This document shows positions 1 through 9,866 of a stretch of DNA of 64,000 bases, in pieces. Made by a program: the position numbers and the translations under genes. The stretch's first letter is position 1. Each line of letters opens with the position of its first letter. The notes under the pieces are model-generated. The model made no database searches and was not told the origin of the DNA. It was given only the letters and a program-made list of their open reading frames with translations. Source of the stretch: Alphaproteobacteria bacterium (GTDB lineage: Bacteria > Pseudomonadota > Alphaproteobacteria > Rhodobacterales > Rhodobacteraceae); the NCBI GenBank assembly GCA_030425395.1, contig JAUIAS010000012.1, positions 1 through 64,000 of the forward strand, given 5' to 3'.

Positions 1-1
1 G

Positions 2-973
2 GACGAATCCGTTCCCGGTGCGCAGGTCAACCGGTTTTGCGCCTCGGGGCTGGATACGTTCAATACCGCTGCGGCCAAAGTGGCTTCGGGGTGGGAAGAT
101 CTGGTCTGCGCGGGTGGCTTCGAAAGCTTGTCGCGCGTGCCCATGGGGGCTGACGGCGGCCCCTTTGCCGAAGACCCGGAAACCGCTCTTGATACCGGGT
201 TTGTTCCGCAGGGGATCGGGGCCGATCTGATCGCCACCATCGAAGGCTGGAGCCGCGATGACGTGGATGCCTTTGCCCTGGAAAGTCAGAAGCGCGCGGC
301 CCATGCCCGCGACAGCGGCTGGTTCGATCGGTCCGTTGTGCCGGTGCGCGATGAAAACGGGATCGTGGTTCTGGAACGGGACGATTTTATCAAGCCTGAC
401 ACCGACATGCAGAAACTTGGCGCGCTCAAGGCCAGCTTTGCGATGCCCGGGTCTATCGGCTTTGATGCCGTCGCTCTGGCCAAATATCCGCAGGTCGAGC
501 GGATCAATCACGTGCATACACCGGGCAACAGTTCGGGCATCGTGGATGGGGCTTCGCTGATCATGGTGGGTAACGAACAGGCAGGGCGCGATATCGGGCT
601 GGACCCGCGTGGCCGGGTTCTCTCCATCGCGCTGACGGCCACCGATCCCACGATCATGCTGACCGGGCCGGGGCCTGCCTCGCAAAAGGCACTGGCCAAG
701 GCCGGGCTGACCATCGACGATATCGACCTCGTGGAAATCAACGAAGCCTTTGCATCCGTCGCGCTGCGGCTTCAGCGGGATCTGAATGTGCCCGATGAAA
801 AGCTCAATGTCGTGGGCGGGGCCATCGCCATGGGCCACCCGCTTGGCGCCACAGGCGGTTGCCTTGTCTCGACGATGCTGGATGAACTTGAACGCCGCAA
901 TCTCAAGCGCGCGCTGATTACCATGTGCGTCGGTGGCGGCATGGGTATCGCGTCGATCATCGAACGGGTCTGA
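2..973 (+). CDS. Acetyl-CoA acyltransferase (thiolase), 5' truncated
   Basis: The gene enters the window already in frame, so its N-terminus is missing; 323 codons before TGA are visible. Thiolases cleave 3-ketoacyl-CoA to acetyl-CoA and a shortened acyl-CoA, or run in reverse. The nucleophilic Cys is in [10 protein letters not shown] near the left edge. The conserved C-terminal blocks [20 protein letters not shown] and CVGGGMG carry the catalytic His and second Cys. The stop is 10 bases before the start of the hydratase-dehydrogenase gene, so the two are almost certainly co-transcribed as a beta-oxidation pair. Chain-length preference cannot be read from the sequence. The ATG at position 80 is internal and not the true start. 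Confidence 0.93.
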   Translation, partial: DESVPGAQVNRFCASGLDTFNTAAAKVASGWEDLVCAGGFESLSRVPMGADGGPFAEDPETALDTGFVPQGIGADLIATIEGWSRDDVDAFALESQKRAAHARDSGWFDRSVVPVRDENGIVVLERDDFIKPDTDMQKLGALKASFAMPGSIGFDAVALAKYPQVERINHVHTPGNSSGIVDGASLIMVGNEQAGRDIGLDPRGRVLSIALTATDPTIMLTGPGPASQKALAKAGLTIDDIDLVEINEAFASVALRLQRDLNVPDEKLNVVGGAIAMGHPLGATGGCLVSTMLDELERRNLKRALITMCVGGGMGIASIIERV

Positions 974-983
974 GGGGGCTGAC

Positions 984-3131
984 ATGAAGGATTTCATTTA
1001 CGACAAGGACGCGGACGGCATCGTCACGGTGACGATGGATATGCAGGGCCAGAACGCGAATACGATGAACGCCCGGTTTGAACCCGGAATGCGGGCGCTC
1101 TGCGACCGGCTCGAAGCCGAAGAGGGGCTGACCGGCGTCGTCTTTGCATCTGCCAAATCCACCTTTTTTGCGGGGGGCGATCTGCACGATATTCTGGCGA
1201 CAGAAAAGGCGGACCAAGCCTCTTTCGACTTCATCGAGGCCAACAAGGCCACTTACCGGCGGCTGGAAAAGCTGCCTGTTCCCGTGGTGGCCGCCGTCAA
1301 TGGCGCGGCTCTGGGCGGCGGGTATGAGCTGTGTCTTGCGTGCAATCACACAATCGTTGTCGATGACCCCAAGGCGGTCACCGGCCTGCCAGAGGTGACG
1401 CTTGGCCTTTTGCCGGGGGCGGGGGGCGTGGTGCGTCTAACCGCGCGCCTTGGGCTGCAATCGGCGCTGGGGTATCTTCTCGAAGGAACACAGGTGCGCC
1501 CGCGCGACGCGCTCAAGGCCGGGATGATCGACGAAATCGTGCCCGCGCGCCACGATCTGATCCCGGCGGCCAAGTCATGGATCAAGGCCAATCCCGACCG
1601 TCACGCGCAGCCGTGGGACAGCAAGGGGTTTCGCTATCCCGGCGGGGATGCGCTGCACCCCAAGGTGCGGCAGGCGATCATGGCGTCCTCGGCGATGCTC
1701 TACAAGAAAACACGTGGGTTGCTGCCTGCACCGGAAAAGATCCTTGATGTCGCGGTCAATTCCATGCGGATGAACTTTGACGCTTCCCTGCGCATGGAAA
1801 CCCGCCGGTTCATCGGGCTGATGGCATCCAAGCAGGCCAAGGCCGCGATCAGCACGTTCTTTTTCGGGATGCAGGCGATCAAATCGGGTCAGGTGCGTCC
1901 CGAAGGCGCGCGTTGGACGGCAGGATCGTCAGCGGTCCTTGGGGCTGGCATGATGGGGGCGGGGATTGCCTATGCCCATGCCAAGCGGGGGCTGGCGACA
2001 CGGCTCAAGGATACGGACCAGTCAAATGCCGACAAGGGCAAGGCCTATTCCGAAGCGCTGTGCGACAAGGCGATGAAACGCGGACGGATGGACGATGCAT
2101 CCAAGGCGCAATTGCTTGATCTCATCACACCCGCCATCGAAGACGCGCCCGCGGCCAGCGTGGACGTCATCGTCGAAGCGGTTTTCGAGGATATCGACCT
2201 CAAGGAAAAGGTGATCCGCGATACCTGGCCGATGTTGTCGGAGGACGGCATTTACGGATCGAACACCTCGACCCTGCCGATTTCGGTGCTGGCCGAAGCC
2301 TGCCCGGACCCGACCCGGTTCATCGGGCTGCATTTCTTTTCCCCGGTGGAAAAGATGAAGGTTGTGGAAATCATCATGGGCGAAAAGACCAGCCAGGACA
2401 CCCTGCGCAAGGCCTATGATTATGTTCAGCAGATCGGCTATATGCCGATTGTGGTCAACGACAGCCGAGGCTTTTTCACCAGCAGAGTGTTTGGCACCTT
2501 CATGGATGAGGGCTGTCAGTTGCTGGTGGACGGCATGTCGCCCGTGGCCATCGAACGGGCGGCGTGGCTGGCCGGTATGCCGGTCGGGCCGTTGCAGGTG
2601 TTTGACGAAGTCTCCCTGATCCTTGGCCAGAAAGTGCGCAAGACGCATGCCGCGCTGGATGAAAGGCTGGGCGTCGTGTCCGGGTTTGGTGCCCATAACA
2701 CTGCCACTGTCGAGGTCACCGAACCAATGATCGCCGAAGGCCGTGGCGGGCGCCAATATGGCGGCGGCTTTTACGATTATGACAGCGCGGGAGGCCGACA
2801 GCTTTGGGGTGGACTGGATCGCTTTGCCAAGGGCAACGCCGACATTCCCTTGCAAGACGCGATTGACCGGCTGTTGTATCGTCAGGCGATCGAAACCCTG
2901 CGGTGTCTTGGCGAAGGGGTTCTCAATACCGAGGTCGAGGCCAATCTTGGCGGCATTTTTGCCATCGGCTTTCCGCCCCATACCGGTGGCGCGATCCAGT
3001 TCATCCGGGGGGAGGGGATCGACGCCTTTGCCGCGCGGGCGCGTGCGCTTGCCGATGCCTATGGTGAGCGGTTCGCGGTGCCTGACGCGCTCTATGACCT
3101 GCTTCGCAACACCGTGGCGGACGCGGCATGA
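984..3131 (+). CDS. Bifunctional enoyl-CoA hydratase / 3-hydroxyacyl-CoA dehydrogenase (FadB/FadJ type)
   Basis: A 715-residue multifunctional beta-oxidation alpha subunit. The N-terminal crotonase domain (about 1-200) has the oxyanion-hole stretch SAKSTFFAGGDL and the two Glu-bearing blocks GGGYELCLACN and GLPEVTLGLLPGAGG, which correspond to the catalytic glutamates of FadB. The NAD-binding domain starts with the Rossmann motif GAGMMGAG at residues 320-327. HFFSPVEKM supplies the dehydrogenase His. The start at 984 (MKDFIYDKD) replaces an upstream in-frame ATG at 933 that lies inside the thiolase gene. It acts with the thiolase upstream, and its stop overlaps the CaiB-type gene (ATGA). Assigning FadB versus FadJ would need phylogeny, so no symbol is given. 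Confidence 0.93.
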   Translation: MKDFIYDKDADGIVTVTMDMQGQNANTMNARFEPGMRALCDRLEAEEGLTGVVFASAKSTFFAGGDLHDILATEKADQASFDFIEANKATYRRLEKLPVPVVAAVNGAALGGGYELCLACNHTIVVDDPKAVTGLPEVTLGLLPGAGGVVRLTARLGLQSALGYLLEGTQVRPRDALKAGMIDEIVPARHDLIPAAKSWIKANPDRHAQPWDSKGFRYPGGDALHPKVRQAIMASSAMLYKKTRGLLPAPEKILDVAVNSMRMNFDASLRMETRRFIGLMASKQAKAAISTFFFGMQAIKSGQVRPEGARWTAGSSAVLGAGMMGAGIAYAHAKRGLATRLKDTDQSNADKGKAYSEALCDKAMKRGRMDDASKAQLLDLITPAIEDAPAASVDVIVEAVFEDIDLKEKVIRDTWPMLSEDGIYGSNTSTLPISVLAEACPDPTRFIGLHFFSPVEKMKVVEIIMGEKTSQDTLRKAYDYVQQIGYMPIVVNDSRGFFTSRVFGTFMDEGCQLLVDGMSPVAIERAAWLAGMPVGPLQVFDEVSLILGQKVRKTHAALDERLGVVSGFGAHNTATVEVTEPMIAEGRGGRQYGGGFYDYDSAGGRQLWGGLDRFAKGNADIPLQDAIDRLLYRQAIETLRCLGEGVLNTEVEANLGGIFAIGFPPHTGGAIQFIRGEGIDAFAARARALADAYGERFAVPDALYDLLRNTVADAA

Positions 3132-4255
3132 GCGGTCCCCTTGCCGGAATGAAGGTGGTCGAGATGCAGGGCCTTGGCCCTGCACCTCTGGCGGGGCAGT
3201 TTCTGGCCGATCTTGGCGCGCAGGTAACGTTGATCACCCGCAAATCCGGCCGTGCCGATCCCACCGATATCAACAACCGGGGCAAGCGGTCCGTGGCGAT
3301 CAATCTCAAGGACGCCGAAGGTGTGGCCGTGGCGATGGACCTGATCGCGGGTGCAGATGTGCTGATCGAAGGGTTTCGCCCCGGCGTGATGGAGCGCATG
3401 GGCCTTGGTCCGCAGGAGTGTGCCGCACGCAATCCCGGCCTCGTCTTTGCACGCATGACGGGCTGGGGGCAGGACGGGCCGCTGGCGCACACGGCTGGCC
3501 ATGACATCAACTATCTGGGGCTGACCGGGTTTCTGCACGCTATCGGCACGGCCGATGCACCGCCGCTGCCGCCTCTCAATATCGGGGCGGATTACGGGGG
3601 CGGAACGATGTTCCTTCTGTTCGGGATCATGGCCGCACTCTTTGAACGGCAAACCAGCGGCAAGGGGCAGGTGGTCGATGCCGCGATGGTGGATGGGGCG
3701 TCGGCGATGATGGGGCTGGTGCACAGCTTTATCGCGCGTGGACAGTGGTCTGAATCGCGCGAGTCGAACCTTCTGGACGGGGCCGCACCGTTTTACCGGA
3801 CCTATGAATGTGCGGACGGCAAGTTCTTTGCCGTGGGGCCGCTGGAGCCGCAATTCTTTGCCGAACTGGTGAGACGCGCGGGATTGCCCGAGGATCATCT
3901 GCAAACCCAGATGGACGCGCGCGCATGGCCCGACCGTCGCTCTGCCTATGCCGAGGTGTTCCGCAGCAAGACCCGAGACGAGTGGACCGCGATATTCGAG
4001 GGATCGGATGCCTGCGCTTCGCCGGTTTTGACGTGGTCGGAAGCCCCTGCACATCCACATAATGCCGCGCGGGGCACGTTTGTCGATGTGGACGGGGTGA
4101 CACAGGCCGCACCGGCACCACGGTTTTCACGCAGCACGCCCGACACCCCTCGCGCGCCCGAGGCTCCGGGTGCCGCGACCGATGCGGTGTTGCGCGATCT
4201 GGGGTTCGACGCGGATGCGATTGCGCGGTTGCGGTCTGCGGGTGTGCTGACCTGA
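3128..4255 (+). CDS. CaiB/BaiF-family CoA transferase (alpha-methylacyl-CoA racemase-like)
   Basis: A 375-residue class III CoA-transferase-fold protein. The N-terminus LAGMKVVEMQGLGPAPL, the block NRGKRSVAINLKD and the GQVVDAAMVDGA segment, which holds the candidate catalytic Asp, are typical of the family. NINYLGLTG-like and GGGTMFLL stretches follow the expected order. The family includes CoA transferases and alpha-methylacyl-CoA racemases; the latter epimerise 2-methyl-branched acyl-CoAs so they can enter beta-oxidation. The translational overlap with the hydratase-dehydrogenase gene supports a role in branched-chain or bile-acid-type acyl-CoA breakdown, but the substrate is inference. 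Confidence 0.88.
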   Translation: MSGPLAGMKVVEMQGLGPAPLAGQFLADLGAQVTLITRKSGRADPTDINNRGKRSVAINLKDAEGVAVAMDLIAGADVLIEGFRPGVMERMGLGPQECAARNPGLVFARMTGWGQDGPLAHTAGHDINYLGLTGFLHAIGTADAPPLPPLNIGADYGGGTMFLLFGIMAALFERQTSGKGQVVDAAMVDGASAMMGLVHSFIARGQWSESRESNLLDGAAPFYRTYECADGKFFAVGPLEPQFFAELVRRAGLPEDHLQTQMDARAWPDRRSAYAEVFRSKTRDEWTAIFEGSDACASPVLTWSEAPAHPHNAARGTFVDVDGVTQAAPAPRFSRSTPDTPRAPEAPGAATDAVLRDLGFDADAIARLRSAGVLT

Positions 4256-4259
4256 TCGC

Positions 4260-5249
4260 CTAACGCGCGCCGGTGGCGTCATGGACATCGCCGGGGGCCA
4301 GCGGGCGGAACCGGTCCGTGGGCACCCCGGCGGCGTGCAGGCTGGCCTTGAGCAACTCCACCGGTTCTTCGCGCGGCTCATCGGTCAACTGGAACGTGCC
4401 CCAGTGAAAGCCCAGCGCCTGACGCGCCCCCACGTCATGGAAAATCTGAACCGCCTCATGCGGTGCCACGTGTTGCGGGGCCATGAACCAGCGCGGCGCG
4501 TAAGCTCCGATCGGGATCAGCGCGATGTCCGGTTCCCCGTGCCGGGCGCGGATGTCGCGAAAGATCGCGCCGTCGCCATAGCCTGTGTCGCCTGCAAACC
4601 AGATCCGGGTGTGGCCCGCCTCGATCCAGAACCCCGCCCATAACGCCATGCGGCGATCTCCCAATCCCCGCGCCGACCAATGATTGGCCCGTGTCAGGGT
4701 CACCGACACACCATCCCCAATTGGCAAGGTGTCGTGCCAATCGCCGGTGCTGATCCGCGCCCCGCGCACCGCGCGGGAGACGATGGCGTCGGTTCCCAGA
4801 GGCATGATCATTTGTGGTGCGTGACGGGTGTGCAGTCGACGCAGGGTCACTGTATCAAGATGATCATAGTGGTTGTGCGTAATCAGAACCGCGTCAATCG
4901 GGGGCAGGTCGTCAAAGCGGATGCCCGGTTCGGTCACACGGCGTGGTCCGGCAAACCGCAGCGGGCTGGCCCGGTCCGACCAGACCGGATCGGTCAGGAT
5001 ATTCACCCCCCTCACCTGAATGAGCATGCAGGCATGGCCGACCATGGTTATGCGGGCAATGTCGCATCGCGCCGTAGGCCGCGTCGGGGTCACCGGAACA
5101 TGCCGGGGCCACTGTGCGCGGGTTCCTTCGCGCCGCCACTTCCACAGGTCGGCCAGCGATCTGTCGGTGCCGGGCTGGTTTCCGCTGTGAAACCGCACCC
5201 CGTCAAAGTGATCGCTGATGGGTCCAGCGTAATACCGGTTGCGCGCCAT
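4260..5249 (-). CDS. MBL-fold metallo-hydrolase (NAPE-PLD/UlaG-like)
   Basis: A 329-residue metallo-beta-lactamase-fold enzyme. The metal motif is THNHYDHLD, followed by a second ligand region ANHWSARG and an Asp ligand in WFAGDTGYGD; a late His is in LGFHWGTFQL. The N-terminal FHSGN plus DPVWSDRASP layout resembles bacterial homologues of N-acyl-phosphatidylethanolamine phospholipase D. No signal peptide is evident. An AAAGGGA ribosome site lies about 8 bases before the ATG at 5249. It converges with the acyl-CoA operon with only 4 bases between stops. A lipid or phosphodiester substrate is likely for the family but unproven here. Confidence 0.87.
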   Translation of the reverse strand: MARNRYYAGPISDHFDGVRFHSGNQPGTDRSLADLWKWRREGTRAQWPRHVPVTPTRPTARCDIARITMVGHACMLIQVRGVNILTDPVWSDRASPLRFAGPRRVTEPGIRFDDLPPIDAVLITHNHYDHLDTVTLRRLHTRHAPQMIMPLGTDAIVSRAVRGARISTGDWHDTLPIGDGVSVTLTRANHWSARGLGDRRMALWAGFWIEAGHTRIWFAGDTGYGDGAIFRDIRARHGEPDIALIPIGAYAPRWFMAPQHVAPHEAVQIFHDVGARQALGFHWGTFQLTDEPREEPVELLKASLHAAGVPTDRFRPLAPGDVHDATGAR

Positions 5250-5382
5250 GGGGAATGTCCCTTTATCCTATGGTGCCGAAACCGGCACCGGCAACATGGA
5301 GCGAAGAAGACCGAAAAGGCAACCGAGGGCCATGTCGCGTTGCAATAAAGCTATCTAAAGATATTCAAATTGTATTGTTAGT

Positions 5383-5388
5383 TATAAT
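5383..5388 (+). promoter_or_regulatory. Candidate -10 box upstream of the DUF2892/histidine-kinase pair
   Basis: A perfect TATAAT sits in an AT-rich 250-base gap between the divergent hydrolase and kinase units. No convincing -35 hexamer occurs at 16-18 bases, so the assignment is tentative. Nothing else in 5250-5503 looks like a gene. Confidence 0.25.
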
Positions 5389-5503
5389 GCGAACCACTGA
5401 AGATAGGCGTGTGAGATAACGGTCGCGATCTCGCAAGAAGTGCATAAGCATATTCCAATAACAACGGGCGATGACATTTTCCATGCGCTCTCGGGAATAC
5501 AAA

Positions 5504-5743
5504 ATGACTGCTAAAAATTTTCGTCAAAACATGCACATACTGGACCGCGGGCTGCGGCTAACTGTGGGAATCGCCCTTTGTTGGGTTGCCTTGCCGTCCC
5601 TGGATATCCTGGGGGATACGGTGTTTCGATACATTCTGTTCATTCTGGGGGCGCTAAACATTGTCGCTGCCATTATCGGTTGGTGCGCCCCCTATCACCT
5701 GCTTGGCATTTCCACTCGTGAACAGGCGTCCGAGGACAACTGA
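5504..5743 (+). CDS. Small DUF2892-type inner-membrane protein
   Basis: About 79 residues from the chosen ATG ([10 protein letters not shown]). The family hallmark [14 protein letters not shown] is followed by two hydrophobic stretches and the C-terminal [14 protein letters not shown]2892 proteins are small two-helix membrane proteins, some fused to rhodanese domains as in YgaP; their roles are poorly known. In-frame ATGs at 5471 and 5486 are possible longer starts, none with a strong ribosome site. The stop is 27 bases before the hybrid kinase gene on the same strand, suggesting co-transcription. Confidence 0.8.
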   Translation: MTAKNFRQNMHILDRGLRLTVGIALCWVALPSLDILGDTVFRYILFILGALNIVAAIIGWCAPYHLLGISTREQASEDN

Positions 5744-5769
5744 GTATCGCGCCACAGAGGATGCATCCG

Positions 5770-8202
5770 ATGGCACAGCTAAACATGACGAGAGAATATC
5801 TCGCAAATCTGGTTCTCGACCCACGCAAACTTCAGTTGAAACTGATGGGTCTGGTAACGGTTGGATTGTTGCTCCTGAACGCGGCTTACGCCTACGATTC
5901 CATTCGCACCGGCGTGCGCAACGCCAAGTATCTCGAAGTGACGAATTTTGTTGCCCACGCAGAAATGGTCCGATCGCATCTCGATGGGGAGTATGACGAA
6001 ATGATGGGGGCCTTCACGGGTGCCTCCACCGAAGCCGATGATGCCGCCGACGAAATGATGCGCCATATCGCAACGCAACACTATTTGCGCAATCTCATGG
6101 TGCCCACGTCGGCTTATCTGGCGCTGGCCTTCGGGCCGACACGATACGCCGAGACCTCACAACTTTCGGAGGAGGAGACCGTGGCCCTGCGGGATCATCT
6201 GCGCGAAAACGGGGTGCCCAATGGGCTTGAGGTGCTGACAGGTGGACTGTCGCTGGACAAACTCGAGGGGTTCCGTTTTGTCACGGTAGATGGTCAGGAA
6301 TATCTGACCATCAGTGCGCCCATTTTTCTGGGCGAGGCTCAGATTACATTTGTCGAGAAATCCATTGCCACAGCGCTGGCAATGGAAGGCGAATCCACCG
6401 CAGCGATCATCCGCGCGATCGTCTTGTTCTGGCTGGGCTTTTCAATGGCTGTTTGCGTGGCTGTTGTGGTGGGCCGACGTGTTCGCACGTCCAACCGGGT
6501 GATCCGCAAGGCGGTCTCTGCAAAGGAACGCGCGAACCGCGACCTTGAGGCTATCGTGCGATCCCGCACCGAGGAGCTGACCCAGGCGAAAATCGCGGCC
6601 GAAGCGGCAAGTGCCGCCAAAAGCGAATTTGTCGCCACAATGAGCCATGAAATCCGCACCCCGATGAACGGGGTGATCGGCATGGCCGAAATCCTGTCAA
6701 AATCCGATCTCAGCGATCAGCAGGCATCAATGGTGCGCACGATCCGAAAGTCGGGCGGCGCGCTACTGGATATCATTGACGATATTCTTGATCTGTCCAA
6801 GATCGAAGCGGGCAAGCTCGAGATCGAGGAAACCAACACCCGCATCCGCGAGATCACCGAAAGCCTTGCGATGGGGCTGGCACCGGTCGCCGAAGAAAAG
6901 AATGTGCGGCTCAGCCTCATGATCACCCCCGAGGTTCCGGAGAGCATCACCGCCGACCCCACGCGATTGCGGCAGGTGATCACCAATCTCGTGGGGAACG
7001 CGATCAAGTTCTCTTCGCGCAAGGAGCAGGTTGGCAAGGTGTTTCTCAAGTTGGATTACACAGCCGATCACAACCTTGTCGTGACAGTGGCCGACAATGG
7101 CATCGGGATGGAAAAGTCATTTTCAGACCAGTTGTTCACGCCGTTTTCGCAGGCCGACCAATCCACGGCGCGACGGTTTGGCGGAACCGGACTGGGTCTG
7201 AGCATCTCCAAGAGCCTGCTTGACCTGATGGGTGGAACAATTGCGCTCGAGTCCGAACCAAACCGCGGCACGTCCTTCACGCTGACCATCCCCGCGGATC
7301 TCGTGGCACCCAAGATCCACCGACTGCCGCCGCTTCCGGCAGGTCTCTATGTGTTGTGCGAACCTAAGGCGCTGCTGAAGGCTGAAAAGTCCGATCAGCC
7401 GATCCTGCAGGGGCTTCCCGTCCGGTCGTTCATTGAGGCGGACTCCCTTGCCAATGCGGTCAAGCTCGAAGAGGGCACACCGTTCATCATGCTTGCTCTG
7501 GAAAGCATTCCGGCGTGCAACGCCGTGATTGATGCCATCAAGCCGATGCGCCCGGATGCAAAGTTCATCGTTCTGGTCTGGGACCGATCCGTCACGTCGG
7601 GCCTGTCGCCGGAGGGCACCTATTTTGTCTATCGCAACCCCGCGCTTCCTTCCGAGCTTGAGCAGGCCATTCTGACCCTCGCAGACCCGCATTCCGCCAG
7701 AAAAACCCACTTTGCCGGTCAAAGGCCCGGCGCAGGCACGGACAATGTAGCGAAAATTTCCCCGGATCTGAGCCGGGCCTTCGAAAGATCGGGCAAGACG
7801 CTCGCGGAAAGGACTGATGTGAAAGACAGCTCAATCCTGGTCATTGAGGACAATTATGTGAACCAGCAGGTGATCATGCGGCAGTTGGAAAACCTCGGAT
7901 ATCAGGCCGAGATCGCCTCGAACGGAAAAGAAGGCCTCGCCCGGTTCAAGAATGGGTCGTTTTCGTTGTTGCTGTGCGATTGTCACATGCCCGAAATGGA
8001 CGGTTTTGCCATGGTCGAGGCACTGCGGCTGCACGAACGCGAAACCCGTCAACCCAAGACCCCGGTGGTCGCCATCACGGCAAATGCCTTGTCGGGCGAG
8101 GGCGAAAAATGTCTGGCGAGCGGCTTTGACGATTACCTGCCGAAACCCTTCGGGCTTGAGGCGCTGGCCAACCTTCTGGCGCAACACACTCAGGCTGCCT
8201 GA
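5770..8202 (+). CDS. Hybrid sensor histidine kinase / response regulator
   Basis: About 810 residues. Two membrane helices (roughly 24-43 and 216-238) bracket an extracytoplasmic sensor region of about 170 residues with no recognisable named fold. A coiled segment leads to the HisKA motif [11 protein letters not shown] (His at about 293), then the ATPase boxes [17 protein letters not shown] and [10 protein letters not shown] degenerate receiver-like segment (about 510-640) lacks an obvious phospho-acceptor. The true receiver follows, with SSILVIEDN, the acceptor Asp in [10 protein letters not shown] (about 737) and KPFG. There is no Hpt domain, so phosphate must pass to a separate protein. 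The start at 5770 is preferred over 5761 because GAGG lies about 10 bases upstream. Signal and target are unknown. Confidence 0.92.
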   Translation: MAQLNMTREYLANLVLDPRKLQLKLMGLVTVGLLLLNAAYAYDSIRTGVRNAKYLEVTNFVAHAEMVRSHLDGEYDEMMGAFTGASTEADDAADEMMRHIATQHYLRNLMVPTSAYLALAFGPTRYAETSQLSEEETVALRDHLRENGVPNGLEVLTGGLSLDKLEGFRFVTVDGQEYLTISAPIFLGEAQITFVEKSIATALAMEGESTAAIIRAIVLFWLGFSMAVCVAVVVGRRVRTSNRVIRKAVSAKERANRDLEAIVRSRTEELTQAKIAAEAASAAKSEFVATMSHEIRTPMNGVIGMAEILSKSDLSDQQASMVRTIRKSGGALLDIIDDILDLSKIEAGKLEIEETNTRIREITESLAMGLAPVAEEKNVRLSLMITPEVPESITADPTRLRQVITNLVGNAIKFSSRKEQVGKVFLKLDYTADHNLVVTVADNGIGMEKSFSDQLFTPFSQADQSTARRFGGTGLGLSISKSLLDLMGGTIALESEPNRGTSFTLTIPADLVAPKIHRLPPLPAGLYVLCEPKALLKAEKSDQPILQGLPVRSFIEADSLANAVKLEEGTPFIMLALESIPACNAVIDAIKPMRPDAKFIVLVWDRSVTSGLSPEGTYFVYRNPALPSELEQAILTLADPHSARKTHFAGQRPGAGTDNVAKISPDLSRAFERSGKTLAERTDVKDSSILVIEDNYVNQQVIMRQLENLGYQAEIASNGKEGLARFKNGSFSLLLCDCHMPEMDGFAMVEALRLHERETRQPKTPVVAITANALSGEGEKCLASGFDDYLPKPFGLEALANLLAQHTQAA

Positions 8203-8378
8203 CGGGTATTTCGATCCACAACATTGAATGATCAGACGCCGCGTGACCCAGCAAAGCTGTCGCGCGTAGCAACGCTGCGCCCCGTTGGGGCAAAGATCGT
8301 GGACTTCCGCGGAATCGCCTGTGGCTTTTTGTGTATTTTGATGTATTTTTTTCCCACTAAGGGAGGATTCACATCGGA

Positions 8379-9086
8379 ATGGACGGGTTTGCAGGAATAC
8401 TTGGCCAAGCGTTTGGCTTGATCGCATCAGGCGACCCGACCTTGTTGGGGATCGTGGCGCTGTCGTTGCAGGTCACGGTCACTGCTGTGGTTCTCTCTTG
8501 TGTGATCGGCCTGCCGCTCGGCGCGGCGGTCGGGGCGTTCCGTTTTCCCGGACGCGGGGTGATATCCATTGTGCTGAATGCGCTGATGGGGCTGCCACCG
8601 GTCGTGGTTGGACTGGTTGTTTACCTGATGTTGTCTGCATCGGGCCCGTTCGGGGTTCTGGGGCTGCTTTATACGCCTGCCGCGATGATCATCGCGCAGA
8701 CGGTTCTGGTCACGCCGATCATTGCCGCTTTGACGCGGCAAGTGGTTCAGGATCTCGATAGTGAATACCGAGAGCAGTTTGCGTCGCTGGGCGTCAGCCC
8801 GCTGCACCGGATCGGTGCGTTGTTGTGGGACGGGCGCTTTGGGTTGTTGACCGTGGCGCTTGCAGGCTTTGGCCGTGCTGTCGCCGAGGTGGGCGCAGTG
8901 ATGATCGTAGGTGGCAATATCAACCACGTGACCCGCGTAATGACCACGACGATCGCGCTTGAAACCTCGAAGGGCAATCTGCAACTGGCGCTGGCACTGG
9001 GGGTGGTTCTTCTGATGCTTGCCTTTGCGGTAAACGCCGCTGTGATGGCAGTGCGCGGCGTGGCGGAAAGGGCGGCTTATGCCTGA
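8379..9086 (+). CDS. tupB: ABC transporter permease, tungstate/molybdate type (TupB-like)
   Basis: A 235-residue integral membrane protein with about five helices and the EAA-type cytoplasmic loop (EYREQFASLGVSPLHRIGALLW) expected of binding-protein-dependent permeases. It is the membrane channel of the oxyanion importer formed with the next two genes. GGGAGG lies 12 bases before the ATG, a slightly long spacing. The upstream gap (8203-8378) contains a small GCCCC-GTT-GGGGC hairpin at 8279-8291 and a T-rich tract but no gene. The tungstate label comes from the matching binding protein at 9867; the family also transports molybdate. Confidence 0.88.
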   Translation: MDGFAGILGQAFGLIASGDPTLLGIVALSLQVTVTAVVLSCVIGLPLGAAVGAFRFPGRGVISIVLNALMGLPPVVVGLVVYLMLSASGPFGVLGLLYTPAAMIIAQTVLVTPIIAALTRQVVQDLDSEYREQFASLGVSPLHRIGALLWDGRFGLLTVALAGFGRAVAEVGAVMIVGGNINHVTRVMTTTIALETSKGNLQLALALGVVLLMLAFAVNAAVMAVRGVAERAAYA

Positions 9087-9840
9087 CGGGTGCTTGCCTG
9101 TTGATCCGCCTGCGATGGCAGGCAGCGGGACCGCGTTGCTGTCGCTGCGCGGGGTACGCTTTGCGGCGGGGGGGCGTGACCTGATCCGTGGTCTGGACGC
9201 GGATATCATGCCCGGACGGTGCAGCGTGATCATGGGCGCGAATGGCGCGGGCAAGAGCCTTTTGCTGCGGTTGATGCACGGGCTGTTGGTGCCGGATGAG
9301 GGGCGCGTTCTGTGGGACGGCCGGGACATGGACCAGACTGCCCGACGCGATCAGGCGATGGTGTTCCAGCGCCCGGTGATGCTGCGCCGTTCGGTGCGCG
9401 CCAATCTGGCGTTTGCGCTGGCCGCGCACAGGGTGCCCGGGCGCGACCGCAGTGCGCGGGTAGACGCGGCGCTGGCGCGGGCGCGGCTTGAGCATCTGGC
9501 CGACCGCCCGGCGCGGGTGCTTTCGGGGGGGGAACAACAGCGGCTTGCGTTGGCGCGGGCGCTGATCTGTCAGCCGCGCCTTCTGTTTCTGGATGAACCC
9601 ACGGCCAGCCTTGACCCTGCGTCCATCCACGCCATCGAAACGCTACTGCGTGCCGCCTTGCGATCCGGGGTTACGCTTGTCCTTGTGACCCATGACGCCG
9701 GTCAGGCGCGTCGGCTGGGTGACGATATCCTCTTCATGCACAACGGTCAGATCGCCGAGGCAGGCCCGCTGACCGAGATTCTGACCGCGCCACGATCGGA
9801 ACCGGCAAAAGCCTGGCTTGAGGGCCGGTTGCCACTTTGA
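9079..9840 (+). CDS. tupC: ABC transporter ATP-binding protein, tungstate type (TupC-like)
   Basis: A 253-residue ATPase. Walker A is GANGAGKSLL, the signature is LSGGEQQRLALARAL, Walker B is LLFLDEPTASLD and the switch His is in VTHDAGQARR. There is no C-terminal TOBE domain, in contrast to ModC. It overlaps the permease gene by 8 bases. A second in-frame ATG at 9115 is an alternative start because the first 12 residues are not family-like. It powers uptake by the TupB-like permease. Confidence 0.9.
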   Translation: MPDGCLPVDPPAMAGSGTALLSLRGVRFAAGGRDLIRGLDADIMPGRCSVIMGANGAGKSLLLRLMHGLLVPDEGRVLWDGRDMDQTARRDQAMVFQRPVMLRRSVRANLAFALAAHRVPGRDRSARVDAALARARLEHLADRPARVLSGGEQQRLALARALICQPRLLFLDEPTASLDPASIHAIETLLRAALRSGVTLVLVTHDAGQARRLGDDILFMHNGQIAEAGPLTEILTAPRSEPAKAWLEGRLPL

Positions 9841-9866
9841 TCCCAATTTTCAAACCAGGAAGGACC

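Noticed and set aside
2022-3185. 387-codon open frame on the minus strand opposite the hydratase-dehydrogenase gene
   Set aside because: It is a shadow of a well-supported gene in GC-rich DNA and shows no family motif.
8224-8421. 65-codon ORF starting at TTG before the tungstate permease
   Set aside because: Overlaps the permease start in another frame and has no ribosome site.
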